This document shows, piece by piece, positions 5,951 to 14,056 of a stretch of 41,241 bases of DNA. Source of the DNA: Rhodobacter sp. (GTDB lineage Bacteria; Pseudomonadota; Alphaproteobacteria; Rhodobacterales; Rhodobacteraceae); NCBI GenBank assembly GCA_030066215.1, contig JASJCA010000023.1, positions 1 through 41,241 of the forward strand. Direction: 5' to 3'. Under the pieces are notes generated by a model that was not told the DNA's origin, searched no databases, and worked only from the letters and a program-made list of their open reading frames with translations. The translations under genes were made by a program, and so were the position numbers. Numbering within the stretch: the first letter of the stretch is position 1; every line of letters starts with the position of its first letter.

Positions 5951-7113
5951 CACCCATGAAAACCCGCCTTCACACCACCGGCCTGACCCTGGCCGCCGGC
6001 GCGATGTCGGTGGCCGGCACCATGGCCAGCGCTGACCAGGTGTTCAACGACGACGTGATCATCACCTTCTCGGCCTGTATCGGCAACGACTGCGTCAACG
6101 GCGAATCGTTCGGCTTCGATACGCTGCGGCTGAAGGAAAACAACCTGCGCATCCGGTTCCAGGACACCTCGACCAGCGCGTCGTTCCCGACCGTCGACTG
6201 GCAGCTCATCGCCAACGATTCGTCGAATGGCGGCGACAGTTACTTCGCGATCGAGAATGCCGACCAGGGCCGGCAGATCTTCCGCGTCGACGCCGGCGCG
6301 CCGGCGAATTCGCTGCGGGTCGATTCGGCCGGCGACGTGGGCATCGGCGAGGACAACCCGGTGCTGGAACTGCACGTCACCGACGGCGACACGCCGACGC
6401 TGCGGCTGGAACAGGACGGGTCCTCGGGCTTCACCCCGCAGACCTTCGACGTGGCCGCCAACGAAACCAACTTCTTCGTGCGCGACGTCACCAACGGCTC
6501 GAAGCTGTCGTTCAAGATCCGCCCCGGCGCGCCGGACAACTCGGTCTATATCGACACCAACGGCGATGTCGGCATCGGCACCAGCTCGGTCGCGGCCGGC
6601 CTTCACGTGGTCAATAACGGCTCCACCGAGCCCGGCCTCCTCGTCGTCGACACCGACGGGCAGTCCGAGATCGTGATGAACGACGGCTCGTCGGGCGACG
6701 ACTTCAAACTGCAGCTTCGCGACGATATCGACGCCTTCAGCTTGACCTTCGCGGGCACCGGTGGCGCCGAGATGGTCATCGCCAAGACCGGCGTCGTGAC
6801 CGTGGGGCGCGGCAATCTTGAGGTGACCAGCGGCAACGTCGTCGTCGGCGGCCAGACGCTGATCGTGCCCGACTACGTCTTCGCCCCGGATTACGAGCTG
6901 ATGCCGCTGTCCGATCTCGAGGCCTTCGTGACCGCCAACAGCCATCTGCCGAACGTGCCCTCGGCGGCCGAGGTGCAGGCTGGCGGGCTGAACATGACCG
7001 AGATGCAGCTGACGCTGCTGGAGAAGGTCGAAGAGCTGACGCTCTACACGCTGGAACAGCAGAAGACGATCGAGGCGCTGCAAGGCCGCCTCGACGCGCT
7101 GCAGGCCGACTAG
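5947..7113 (+). CDS. Secreted fibre-like protein with C-terminal endosialidase-chaperone-like tail, paralog 1
   Basis: A 388-residue exported protein of unknown function. The ATG at 5947 is chosen because AGAGGA (5934-5939) precedes it and a signal peptide follows directly (MTPMKTRLHTTGLTLAAG..., cleavage likely after ASA before DQ). The body repeats short beta-rich modules with DVGIGEDNPVLELHV and DVGIGTSSVAAGLHV, like trimeric tail-fibre or adhesin shafts. The C-terminus reads DYVFAPDYELMPLSDLEAFV, HLPNVPSAAEV, LNMTEMQLTLLEKVEELTLY and then a coiled-coil heptad stretch. That ending is familiar from surface proteins of Bacteroidetes and resembles the intramolecular-chaperone end of phage-type fibres. 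A close paralog follows at 7323, and a terminator separates the two. Likely a surface or matrix protein; the function is inferred. Confidence 0.75.
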   Translation: MTPMKTRLHTTGLTLAAGAMSVAGTMASADQVFNDDVIITFSACIGNDCVNGESFGFDTLRLKENNLRIRFQDTSTSASFPTVDWQLIANDSSNGGDSYFAIENADQGRQIFRVDAGAPANSLRVDSAGDVGIGEDNPVLELHVTDGDTPTLRLEQDGSSGFTPQTFDVAANETNFFVRDVTNGSKLSFKIRPGAPDNSVYIDTNGDVGIGTSSVAAGLHVVNNGSTEPGLLVVDTDGQSEIVMNDGSSGDDFKLQLRDDIDAFSLTFAGTGGAEMVIAKTGVVTVGRGNLEVTSGNVVVGGQTLIVPDYVFAPDYELMPLSDLEAFVTANSHLPNVPSAAEVQAGGLNMTEMQLTLLEKVEELTLYTLEQQKTIEALQGRLDALQAD

Positions 7114-7134
7114 GCCGAACCGAACCGGTATCGA

Positions 7135-7162
7135 CGGGCGCCCCGCCGGGCGCCCGTTTTTT
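7135..7162 (+). terminator. Rho-independent terminator
   Basis: Perfect 9-bp stem CGGGCGCCC/GGGCGCCCG with loop CGCC, followed directly by TTTTTT, 21 bases after the stop of the fibre-like gene. Confidence 0.85.
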
Positions 7163-7207
7163 GTCGGCGATTCCCGGCCGGAGGACACGGGGCGGGAATT
7201 CCACCAT

Positions 7208-7236
7208 TTTCAACAGCTTGATATTTAGGCTATACT
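7208..7236 (+). promoter_or_regulatory. Candidate promoter for fibre-like gene 2
   Basis: TATACT at 7231-7236 in an AT-rich patch is a good -10 box; the -35 at 17 bp spacing is TTTCAA (7208-7213), a weak match. The presence of its own promoter fits the terminator just upstream. Confidence 0.35.
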
Positions 7237-7322
7237 GATCGCCATAACGCGCATTTTCGTTTTTCCGCGCCCCGGGTGTTCTTTGGGGGGCGCGTGCAAC
7301 GTTTTAACAGAGGGGTAAACAC

Positions 7323-8450
7323 ATGTCCTATCGCACCTTACTAACGACGGCGGCCGCCACGGCAATGTTGTCGATGGCTGCCACGCCCTTGTGGGCGCCC
7401 ACCTGGCACACCGGGGCGGGCTCGATCGATGGATCGCTCTGCATCGGCTTCGACTGCCCGTCGACGCCGGCCTTCGGCTTCGACACGCTCAGGCTGCAGG
7501 AAAACAACCTGCGGATCCATTTCGACGACACCTCGACCACGGCGTCGTTCCCGCCGAACGACTGGCGGCTCTATGCCAACGACAGCGCCAATGGCGGGTC
7601 GAGCTATTTCGGTGTCGAGGACGCCACCGCGGGCCGCTTCGTGTTCCGCGTCTTCGCCGGCGCACGGTCGAACGCGCTGACCGTCGACAGCCAGGGCGAC
7701 GTGGGGCTCGGCACCACCACGCCGGCTTTGGACATCGACATCAAGACCGGCGATACGCCGTCGGTGCGGCTGCAGCAGGACGGCACCAGCGGGTTCACGC
7801 CGCAGACCTGGGACATGGCCGGCAATGAGGTCGGGTTCTTCATTCGCGACGCCACCGGCGGCTCGCAATTGCCGTTCCGGATTCTGGTCGGTGCGCCCAG
7901 CCAGGCGCTGCTGATCGATGGCGACGGCGATGTCGGCTTGAGCGCGGGCACCAATCCCGAGGCGCCGCTGCATGTCGAGCGCAACGTCACCGGCGCCAAT
8001 GTGTTTGTCGAGGACTCGGACGGTACGACCGAGATCGTGATGGACGACGGCTCGTCGGGCGACGACTTCAAAATGCAGCTTCGCGACGATATCGACGCCT
8101 TCAGCTTGACCTTCGCGGGCACCGGTGGCGCCGAGATGGTCATCGCCAAGACCGGCGACGTGACCATCGGCATGGGCGATCTGGCCGTGTCGGGCTCGAT
8201 CAGTTCCGGCGGCATGACGCTGAACGTTCCGGACTATGTCTTCGCCCCGGATTACGAGCTGATGCCGCTGAACGAGGTCGAGAAATTCGTCCTGGAGAAC
8301 CGGCACCTGCCGCGGATCCCCTCGGCGGCCGAGGTCAAGGCGGACGGGCTGAACATGACCGAGATGCAGCTGGCGCTTTTGGAAAAGATCGAAGAGCTGA
8401 CGCTGTATGTCATTCAGCAGGAACGCCGGATCGAAGCGCTTGAAAACTAG
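7323..8450 (+). CDS. Secreted fibre-like protein with C-terminal endosialidase-chaperone-like tail, paralog 2
   Basis: A 375-residue paralog of the protein at 5947-7113 with the same plan. The signal peptide is MSYRTLLTTAAATAMLSMAA..., with likely cleavage after LWA. The N-terminal module SFDTL/GFDTLRLQENNLRIHFDDTS is shared with paralog 1 (GFDTLRLKENNLRIRFQDTS). The DVGLG repeats follow, and the tail carries DYVFAPDYELMPLNEVEKFV, HLPRIPSAAEV, LNMTEMQLALLEKIEELTLY and a short coiled coil. AGAGGGG (7309-7315) precedes the ATG. A 127-bp patch (8031-8157) is almost identical in DNA to 6667-6793 of paralog 1, far more alike than the rest of the genes. Function is unknown; a secreted structural or adhesive role is inferred. 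Confidence 0.75.
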   Translation: MSYRTLLTTAAATAMLSMAATPLWAPTWHTGAGSIDGSLCIGFDCPSTPAFGFDTLRLQENNLRIHFDDTSTTASFPPNDWRLYANDSANGGSSYFGVEDATAGRFVFRVFAGARSNALTVDSQGDVGLGTTTPALDIDIKTGDTPSVRLQQDGTSGFTPQTWDMAGNEVGFFIRDATGGSQLPFRILVGAPSQALLIDGDGDVGLSAGTNPEAPLHVERNVTGANVFVEDSDGTTEIVMDDGSSGDDFKMQLRDDIDAFSLTFAGTGGAEMVIAKTGDVTIGMGDLAVSGSISSGGMTLNVPDYVFAPDYELMPLNEVEKFVLENRHLPRIPSAAEVKADGLNMTEMQLALLEKIEELTLYVIQQERRIEALEN

Positions 8451-8497
8451 CGCGTGAGCGCCGGCGCCCCGGGCGGGCGCCGGCAGCCCACCCATTG

Positions 8498-8521
8498 CGG
8501 GCGCCCGACGGCGCCCGTTTT
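8498..8521 (+). terminator. Rho-independent terminator
   Basis: Perfect 8-bp stem CGGGCGCC/GGCGCCCG with loop CGAC, then TTTT, 48 bases after the stop of the second fibre-like gene. Confidence 0.75.
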
Positions 8522-8634
8522 GCTGCGCGGCCCCGGGACGGCGCGCCGCAAGCCCGGACCGGGCCCTGCACGGCCCGAATTGACCCGGCGGGCAAGGGGC
8601 TTTAGGCAGCGCCGCATCCCGTGCAGGCCGGCCC

Positions 8635-9282
8635 ATGATCATTCCCGAGAAGAAGCTGTTTTACATCAAGATCCCCAAGACCGGGAGCACCTCGGTCGCC
8701 CAGGTCATCTGGCAGGCCTATGGCATCGGCCGCAACGACCGTTCGGATCGGGTCATCAACCTCAATTGGCCGGCCGAGGGGCCGCTCGACCATCGCGGCT
8801 GGCATATGAGCTTGGACCGCATCCTTGACCACCTTGGCGCGGACGCCGACCGCTACCGCGGCTTCACCGTGATCCGCGAGCCGGTGGAGCGCATGATGTC
8901 GGTCTATCGCTGGGCCAAATCGAAAGCCACGGCCCGGGGCAATCCCTGTCTCGACGATTTTGCCGCCTTCCTGACCGCGGTGTTCGAGGACGACGCCCGC
9001 CTGCCGCCGCAGGCCAGATTGCACAGCCTGCCGCAATGCGACTGGCTGCGCGGCGGCGGCGCCTGGTCCGGCGAGCTGTCGATCTTCACCTTGGACCGGC
9101 TGCAGGAATGCGGTCGCTACCTGAGCCAGGTCCTCGGGCCATACCCCGAATTTCCGCATGTAAATGTCTCGGAAAAATTCGACGTCACGGTGCCCTCGGA
9201 CATGCATGCCCGGCTCAAAGACCATTATGCGGAGGATTTCGCACTGTATCACCGGACCAAAACGCGTCCCCTTGGCCGCTAG
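8635..9282 (+). CDS. Sulfotransferase family protein 1
   Basis: A 215-residue enzyme of the carbohydrate (family 2-like) sulfotransferases, which move sulfate from PAPS to sugar hydroxyls. The 5'-phosphosulfate loop is YIKIPKTGSTSV near the N-terminus. The 3'-phosphate-binding motif is RGFTVIREPVERMMSVYR at about residues 80-97, both in the expected places. There is no signal peptide or membrane anchor, so it should act in the cytoplasm on precursor sugars. It lies after a terminator and is first of three sulfotransferases on this strand (next at 9648 and 10553), which differ strongly in sequence and probably modify different positions or sugars. The acceptor is unknown. Confidence 0.85.
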   Translation: MIIPEKKLFYIKIPKTGSTSVAQVIWQAYGIGRNDRSDRVINLNWPAEGPLDHRGWHMSLDRILDHLGADADRYRGFTVIREPVERMMSVYRWAKSKATARGNPCLDDFAAFLTAVFEDDARLPPQARLHSLPQCDWLRGGGAWSGELSIFTLDRLQECGRYLSQVLGPYPEFPHVNVSEKFDVTVPSDMHARLKDHYAEDFALYHRTKTRPLGR

Positions 9283-9647
9283 ACGATGGCGCGCTCTCCG
9301 GGAGGTCGAGAAATTCGGCGGCGTCGACCGGGCCGGTCGCCCACCTGCACGGCACCGGGGCGGGTGGTTGTTTCACGAAAGCTTGGTGCGGTTGAGGTTT
9401 GGCCTTGTCGGGTATCGGCGCATAGGATCCGGCGATCTTATCGCGCGATCTCTGCATGCTGTAAGTAAAAGTGCAAAACAAGAACACGACGCTCGCCATG
9501 TCCAAATTGCACCAAGCCAAAGATTGCTCAGAAGAGATTTATGGATTGATAGCTTTGTGCTGGGTGAGTTCAAAATGAGGATGGTATATCTAACAGTGAC
9601 TGGATGTATTCAATGTGTGACACAGAGATATTCGAGGGAGTCCCGTT
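9283..9647. other. AT-rich intergenic region between sulfotransferase genes
   Basis: No gene was recognised. From about 9440 onward the base composition turns much more AT-rich than the rest of the plasmid and stays so into the start of the gene at 9648. This suggests that the latter, with its leader, was acquired separately. A GAGGGAG ribosome site (about 9634-9640) serves the next gene. The stretch should hold its promoter, but no pair of boxes stands out. Confidence 0.45.
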
Positions 9648-10292
9648 ATGATATCTCATGAGCACAAATTTATATTCATTCATTTGCGTCGAACTGGCGG
9701 CAACTCTATCGAGAATGCGCTTGGGGGAATTCGTTTATATGATCGCTCCGGCAAAGAGACCCGGAATTGGGACGATACTTTGCATCGCGGACCTAGCCAG
9801 TACAAAGAGAACTATCGCGGGCACTATTTGCACGACGATGCGATGAAGGTGCGCGACCTGTTCCCCGAGGAATTCAAGACCTATCTGAAATTCTCGATCG
9901 TCCGGAACCCATGGGCGCAATGCCTGTCGCTCTTTTTTCGATTGAACAAGGGAAATACCGACCCGCAAGCGTTCAGAGATTTCATTCAGAACGCGCTGGC
10001 GGTGAAGGGGACGGTCCCGCACTACTCGATCTTCGACGAAGACGGAAAATGTCTGGTCGATTACATCGGCCGGTTCGAGACGATCGACGAGGACTTCGCC
10101 CATATCTGCCGCAAACTCGGGCTGACGGGGATCCGCCTGCCGCACCACAACAGATCGCTGTCTACCGATTACCGCAGGTTTTATGACGCAGAGACCGCCC
10201 AGCGGGTGTCCGAGATCTATGCCGAAGATATCAAGCGGTTTGGCTATGCGTTTGATGCGCCGGAGGGGATTGGACCGGGCTCGATGCAGTGA
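9648..10292 (+). CDS. Sulfotransferase family protein 2
   Basis: A 214-residue PAPS-dependent sulfotransferase-like protein. The 5'-phosphosulfate loop region reads FIHLRRTGGNSIENAL, with Arg-Arg-Thr in place of the usual Pro-Lys-Thr, and the 3'-phosphate motif is KFSIVRNPWAQCLSLFFRL at about residues 85-103. The HLRRTGGNS variant retains the Thr-Gly-Gly core but lacks the usual lysine position, so catalytic competence is likely but not certain. The ribosome site GAGGGAG is strong. The first half of the gene is clearly AT-richer than its neighbours, a sign of separate transfer. Cytoplasmic; acceptor unknown. Confidence 0.8.
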   Translation: MISHEHKFIFIHLRRTGGNSIENALGGIRLYDRSGKETRNWDDTLHRGPSQYKENYRGHYLHDDAMKVRDLFPEEFKTYLKFSIVRNPWAQCLSLFFRLNKGNTDPQAFRDFIQNALAVKGTVPHYSIFDEDGKCLVDYIGRFETIDEDFAHICRKLGLTGIRLPHHNRSLSTDYRRFYDAETAQRVSEIYAEDIKRFGYAFDAPEGIGPGSMQ

Positions 10293-10552
10293 TCCTGCCC
10301 CCGGCGTCCGGCCTGGGCCTCGAAGGCGTCGCAAGGGACGGGGGCGCCCGTGATGCGCGGCGTCACGCCTGACGAAATCCGCGGCCTGGGCCAATGCCCG
10401 CCGCGCATGGTTGCGATGGACCATGGTCGCGCTATGCCCTAGCATTTCCCCAGGTCGCCCGAGGGGGGTAAGGGTGGCCCCCCATGACAATATCAACATC
10501 CCCCAGATTCTCGTCATGAACGGGAGACGGCCGGCAAGGGGCGGGCAACGCG
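10293..10552. other. Intergenic region with a G/C-run hairpin
   Basis: No gene was seen. A GGGGGG run and a CCCCCC run at about 10464-10485, separated by nine bases, could form a short hairpin, but it lacks a T-run. Confidence 0.35.
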
Positions 10553-11350
10553 ATGCGAGACACGACGCTGAAGATTTACCTGCACCTGCCGAAATGCGGC
10601 GGCACCACCTTTGCCGCCAACGTTCTGCGGCAGTTCGGGTCGCGATGCTTTCACTACATCTCTGCCGCGCATCTGGCCGATTTGCACCGCCATATCGACA
10701 CCGGGTTTGGCGGCATCGACGTGGTCCTGGTCCACAGCCCCGATTTTCCCTATGACGCGATGCCGCGGGATATCGACGTGGAGTATCTGGCGGTCTGCCG
10801 CGAGCCGATCTCTGCCGTGGCCTCGATGTATAATTTCGCCACCAACGCGGCGCATTCCAAATTCTATCCCAAGGTCAAGGGACTGGGGTTCTGGCAGTTC
10901 GTCGCCTATTCGCACAAGATCAACATCTGGCACCCGAATTTCCAAAGCTATTATCTGTGCGGCAACCGCCGCTGGGACGCGGTCGCGGCGTTCATCGAGG
11001 AATTCTCGGTGCAGCTTTTTACCCTGGACGAGCTGGACTGGGTCTTTCGCCGGCTGACGGGCCAAGGGCTGGATCCGACGCTGGACCGCAACCGCGCGCC
11101 GACCTATCACGCGCTGGCCGATCCGCTGGCCGAGGCGGCGAGTTCGGTGGGCGCGATGGCCGATATGGTATCGGCAGAGGATTTCTCGGATCTCGACCGG
11201 CGGCTTCTCGAAGAGCTGTTCGATACCGACCAGAAACTGTGGCGGGCCGCCCTTAACGCGGCGCAGCGCCGGGAGACGGGCGGCCGGGTTGCGCCGGCCC
11301 CGTCCGGTGCGCTGGAGCCAGCTGCGGGGACGGGCGGCGCAGCGATCTGA
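10553..11350 (+). CDS. Sulfotransferase family protein 3
   Basis: A 265-residue sulfotransferase-like enzyme. The N-terminal PAPS loop is IYLHLPKCGGTTFAANVL (residues about 8-25), the standard PKxGGTT form, and the second motif is VEYLAVCREPISAVASMYNF at about residues 76-95. A WHPNFQSYYLCG segment in the middle is typical of enzymes acting on glycan chains. The C-terminal 30 residues are Ala/Pro/Gly-rich and look disordered. It is the third sulfotransferase in a row, all on the plus strand, suggesting a polymer sulfated at more than one position. The acceptor cannot be read from sequence. Confidence 0.8.
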   Translation: MRDTTLKIYLHLPKCGGTTFAANVLRQFGSRCFHYISAAHLADLHRHIDTGFGGIDVVLVHSPDFPYDAMPRDIDVEYLAVCREPISAVASMYNFATNAAHSKFYPKVKGLGFWQFVAYSHKINIWHPNFQSYYLCGNRRWDAVAAFIEEFSVQLFTLDELDWVFRRLTGQGLDPTLDRNRAPTYHALADPLAEAASSVGAMADMVSAEDFSDLDRRLLEELFDTDQKLWRAALNAAQRRETGGRVAPAPSGALEPAAGTGGAAI

Positions 11351-11412
11351 AATCGCCTTGCCTTGGGCGCGTGAACGCCCCAAGACACCATTCCCTGGGG
11401 ACGTCTCTGGTC

Positions 11413-11526
11413 ATGGTCGAGGGGCCCTGTTTCTACGAGGACAAGGGTTTCGGATGGGGCCATTCGATCAAGACAGTGGACGACCGCTGTGCCAAGATCT
11501 TTGGCCGCTATGTGACGAAACCCTAG
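11413..11526 (+). pseudogene. 37-residue remnant or small ORF of unknown origin
   Basis: The frame from ATG 11413 to TAG reads MVEGPCFYEDKGFGWGHSIK and continues to KPG-less end ...FGRYVTKP. It is open upstream in the same frame at least to GTG 11371. The composition (aromatic residues, two Cys, normal codon choice) looks like real protein rather than a chance frame, and the length suggests the end of a broken gene. No family is recognised and there is no clear ribosome site. It lies between sulfotransferase 3 and the two-domain glycosyltransferase. Confidence 0.3.
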
Positions 11527-11566
11527 GAGCAGCGGCGCGGGATGTGCTTCGTCGGAAGATGCGCGA

Positions 11567-11586
11567 CATATCAGTACCTTGATATG
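11567..11586. promoter_or_regulatory. Inverted repeat, possible operator
   Basis: CATATCA (11567-11573) and TGATATG (11580-11586) are perfect 7-bp arms with a 6-bp spacer, about 125 bp upstream of the gene at 11709, in an AT-rich patch. A regulator site is plausible but unproven. Confidence 0.35.
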
Positions 11587-11708
11587 CACCGGGTCGTGGT
11601 GCAAAGCTTGTACGGCGGTCTAGGTGGATTTTGTATCCTCGGGATGGTCGCGTCCTAGGGCCGCCATATACGTATATCCAACCAGCTCGTTTAAAGGCAG
11701 ATCGAACC

Positions 11709-13937
11709 ATGCCGCTACCACGCTCCATTGCCCTTCCCAACCGTCGTCCCAAGGACGTGCGCATCGTCAATTGCGCCTTCCGCCGCCGACCGCCAGTGGC
11801 CCAAGGCGGGCCTGCCGGGGTGCAGAGGTTGGTCGAGGACATCTTCGGCGGGATCTACCGCGGTTTTCACATGTACTATTTCTACGAGACACCGACCGAG
11901 GATTCCTCGGAGCTGCGCCAAACGAGCCGGATTCTCGAACTGGCGCCAATGGTCACCAAGAATCTGCGCGCCTATGAAAGCCTGATGGCGGCACTGCCGA
12001 AGAAGTTCAACAACAAGTACTTCGAAACCTGCTTTGCCGAAGGCAAGATCTATTACCTGGTCTGCCATGAAGTCGGTAGCGCACTTGCCGCACATCAGAT
12101 GGGTTTCCCCTATTCGATCGTCTACCACCAGCAGGGCGCGCTGGCCTTCGAACTCGAAGCGGCCGGCGAACGGCTGTCGGAGACCGACCGCGCACTCTTG
12201 AACCAGATCGAGCGGGTCGCCTTCACCCATGCCGACGCGGTATATTTCCCCAGCCGCGGTGCGCAGGAGATCTTTTTCGAGACGTCCCAGGCGGTCACCC
12301 ACGACGAGGTAAAGCTGGCCAGCCGGCCGCTTTACAACACGGTCGCCGAGTTCGAGGCGCGCCCCGATCTGGCCGCGACCTATTTGGTGGCCAACGGCTT
12401 CGGCAAACTGGTCTTGGGCGAGGCGCGACAAGGCTACCGGGTGCTTATTTCGGTCGGCGACTACAATGCCAGTAAGGGGATGGAGCGGGTTTTTGACTTC
12501 GCCTGCGCGCTGCAGCGCAACCTGCGGCAAAAGGTGCTGTGGATCTCGATCGGGCGCGAAAACCGGTCGGGGATTTTCGCCGACATCCAGAAACGCGCCG
12601 ACGGGGCCGAGATCGAAACCCTGCTGGTCGGCGACCGGCTGCCCCACGACCTGGTGATGAGCCTGATCGATTTCAGCGACCAGTTTGTGATGCTGCAGCG
12701 TCGCTCGATCTTCGATTTCTCCACGCTTGAAGCGATGTCGCAAGGCAAGAGCATCGTGCTGTCGCCGGTGGGCGGCAATCCGGAATTCGACACCATGTCG
12801 AATATCCTGTTCTTCGACCCCGACGCACCGCCGGAGCTGCAAAAGACGCAGCTCAAGACAATCGCTGCTGCCGATGTGGTGACAAACGGCCGGCTGAACA
12901 AGGCCGCCTTCGACCGCTCGTTCTCGCGCGTCTCTTTCGAACAAGGCTATTGCGGGCTTTACAACGACATCCTTCAGACGCAACTCAACCCGCAGTCGAA
13001 GCCGGGCCTGCCCTCAGCGACCGCGCGCCGGGCCAAGGAGGTCTTCGCCGGCAAAGATGTGCTGATCGTTGGGCCCGGCGGCTCATCGCGCCATCTCACC
13101 CCGGCGGATGCCGAGGGGAGGGTTCTGATCGCGCTCAACAGTGCGCTGAACATGGAACTGCCCTTCGACGTGCATTTCATGCAGGACGAGCCGGCAAAAG
13201 TCGGCAGTTGGAACGCTTACCGGCAAAAGGACGTCGACCGGTTCTACGGCGTGGTCAACAACGCCGGCGGGCAGCATCTGCGGATCGATTTCGAGCTCGC
13301 CGAGAAGCTCAGCGACAAGATCTGGCGCTACGAGCTGGCGCCGATCCGGTTCGACCGGCGCTTCGACCGCTTTACGCTTGACTTCGACACAGAACCGGTC
13401 GCCGACATGCAGAGCATTCTGTTCAGCGCCGTGCAGGTCTGCGCCTGGGCTGAAGCCAAGTCGATCCGCTTGGCGGGCATCGACTTTTCCGGCGACAATT
13501 ACGACGGCGCGAACCCGAACAAATACGCCTCGGGGGTAAACGGTAACCTGGCATTTTTGGCCGAGACTCTAAAAGAGCGGGGCGTCGATTTCGGCGTTTT
13601 CTATACCAACAGCGCGTTCATCAAGTCGCTCTTTGACCCCGAAGCCGTCAAGGTCGAGGATAAAAAACGTACACCGTTTCGGGTCCTGCAGGATTACGCC
13701 AAGGCCGAAGAATATGAAGAGGCGGTTCAGTATTTTTCGAAGAACTTCAAAATGGAGTGGATGAAAGAACCAAAATATGCCCGCGAGGCGGCACAGATCT
13801 ACCAGGGTGCCGATCGGCTGCACGAAGCGGCGTATTTCTACGAACTTTTCTTCGAATTGGGCGGCGAATCGGCCCAATGCATGAAAAACCTCGCACAATG
13901 CCGCGACAAGCTGGGGCTGAAAGAGACCGGGTCCTGA
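11709..13937 (+). CDS. Two-domain glycosyltransferase: GT-B domain fused to a DUF115/GT42-like domain
   Basis: A 742-residue protein taken from the ATG at 11709 (AAGGCAG at about 11695-11701 serves as ribosome site; a TTG at 11631 is a weaker option). Residues ~1-430 look like a GT-B glycosyltransferase: IYYLVCHEVGSALAAHQMGF, VLISVGDYNASKGMERVFDF, a C-terminal half with FDFSTLEAMSQGKSIVLSPV and GGNPEF. Residues ~445-640 form a second domain, DVLIVGPGGSSRHLTPADAE, then a run ending EAKSIRLAGIDFSGDNYDGA. That domain recalls DUF115 and GT42 sialyltransferase-like folds, and its SIRLAGIDFSG parallels HIVLAGIDLYAG in the protein at 24790. The last 100 residues are helical. Probably builds two consecutive linkages of the polymer, cytoplasmic. 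Confidence 0.7.
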   Translation: MPLPRSIALPNRRPKDVRIVNCAFRRRPPVAQGGPAGVQRLVEDIFGGIYRGFHMYYFYETPTEDSSELRQTSRILELAPMVTKNLRAYESLMAALPKKFNNKYFETCFAEGKIYYLVCHEVGSALAAHQMGFPYSIVYHQQGALAFELEAAGERLSETDRALLNQIERVAFTHADAVYFPSRGAQEIFFETSQAVTHDEVKLASRPLYNTVAEFEARPDLAATYLVANGFGKLVLGEARQGYRVLISVGDYNASKGMERVFDFACALQRNLRQKVLWISIGRENRSGIFADIQKRADGAEIETLLVGDRLPHDLVMSLIDFSDQFVMLQRRSIFDFSTLEAMSQGKSIVLSPVGGNPEFDTMSNILFFDPDAPPELQKTQLKTIAAADVVTNGRLNKAAFDRSFSRVSFEQGYCGLYNDILQTQLNPQSKPGLPSATARRAKEVFAGKDVLIVGPGGSSRHLTPADAEGRVLIALNSALNMELPFDVHFMQDEPAKVGSWNAYRQKDVDRFYGVVNNAGGQHLRIDFELAEKLSDKIWRYELAPIRFDRRFDRFTLDFDTEPVADMQSILFSAVQVCAWAEAKSIRLAGIDFSGDNYDGANPNKYASGVNGNLAFLAETLKERGVDFGVFYTNSAFIKSLFDPEAVKVEDKKRTPFRVLQDYAKAEEYEEAVQYFSKNFKMEWMKEPKYAREAAQIYQGADRLHEAAYFYELFFELGGESAQCMKNLAQCRDKLGLKETGS

Positions 13938-14056
13938 GGCGGATGCCAGCCGGGCATCACGGTCTACTTGGGTCCGAACCGGCATCCGCTTGACAGCGGA
14001 GGCCGCAGCACGCACCTCTGCCGGCGAAAAACGGCGGGGCGGTCAGGGGACGGGCG

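Larger units (their letters stand above)
11351..11708. other. Intergenic region with a gene remnant and dyads
   Basis: Contains a short coding-looking frame (11413-11526), a 20-bp inverted repeat (11567-11586) and a 12-bp palindrome ATATACGTATAT (11666-11677). The right half is AT-richer and should carry the promoter of the gene at 11709. Confidence 0.4.

Noticed and set aside
5923-8642. Long minus-strand frames opposite the fibre-like genes
   Set aside because: Rich in His, Arg, Val and Gly with no family match; the plus strand has signal peptides, ribosome sites and terminators.
9360-9385. parS-like half-site GTTTCACGAAAGC
   Set aside because: Resembles the left half of parS but is not palindromic and stands far from parAB.
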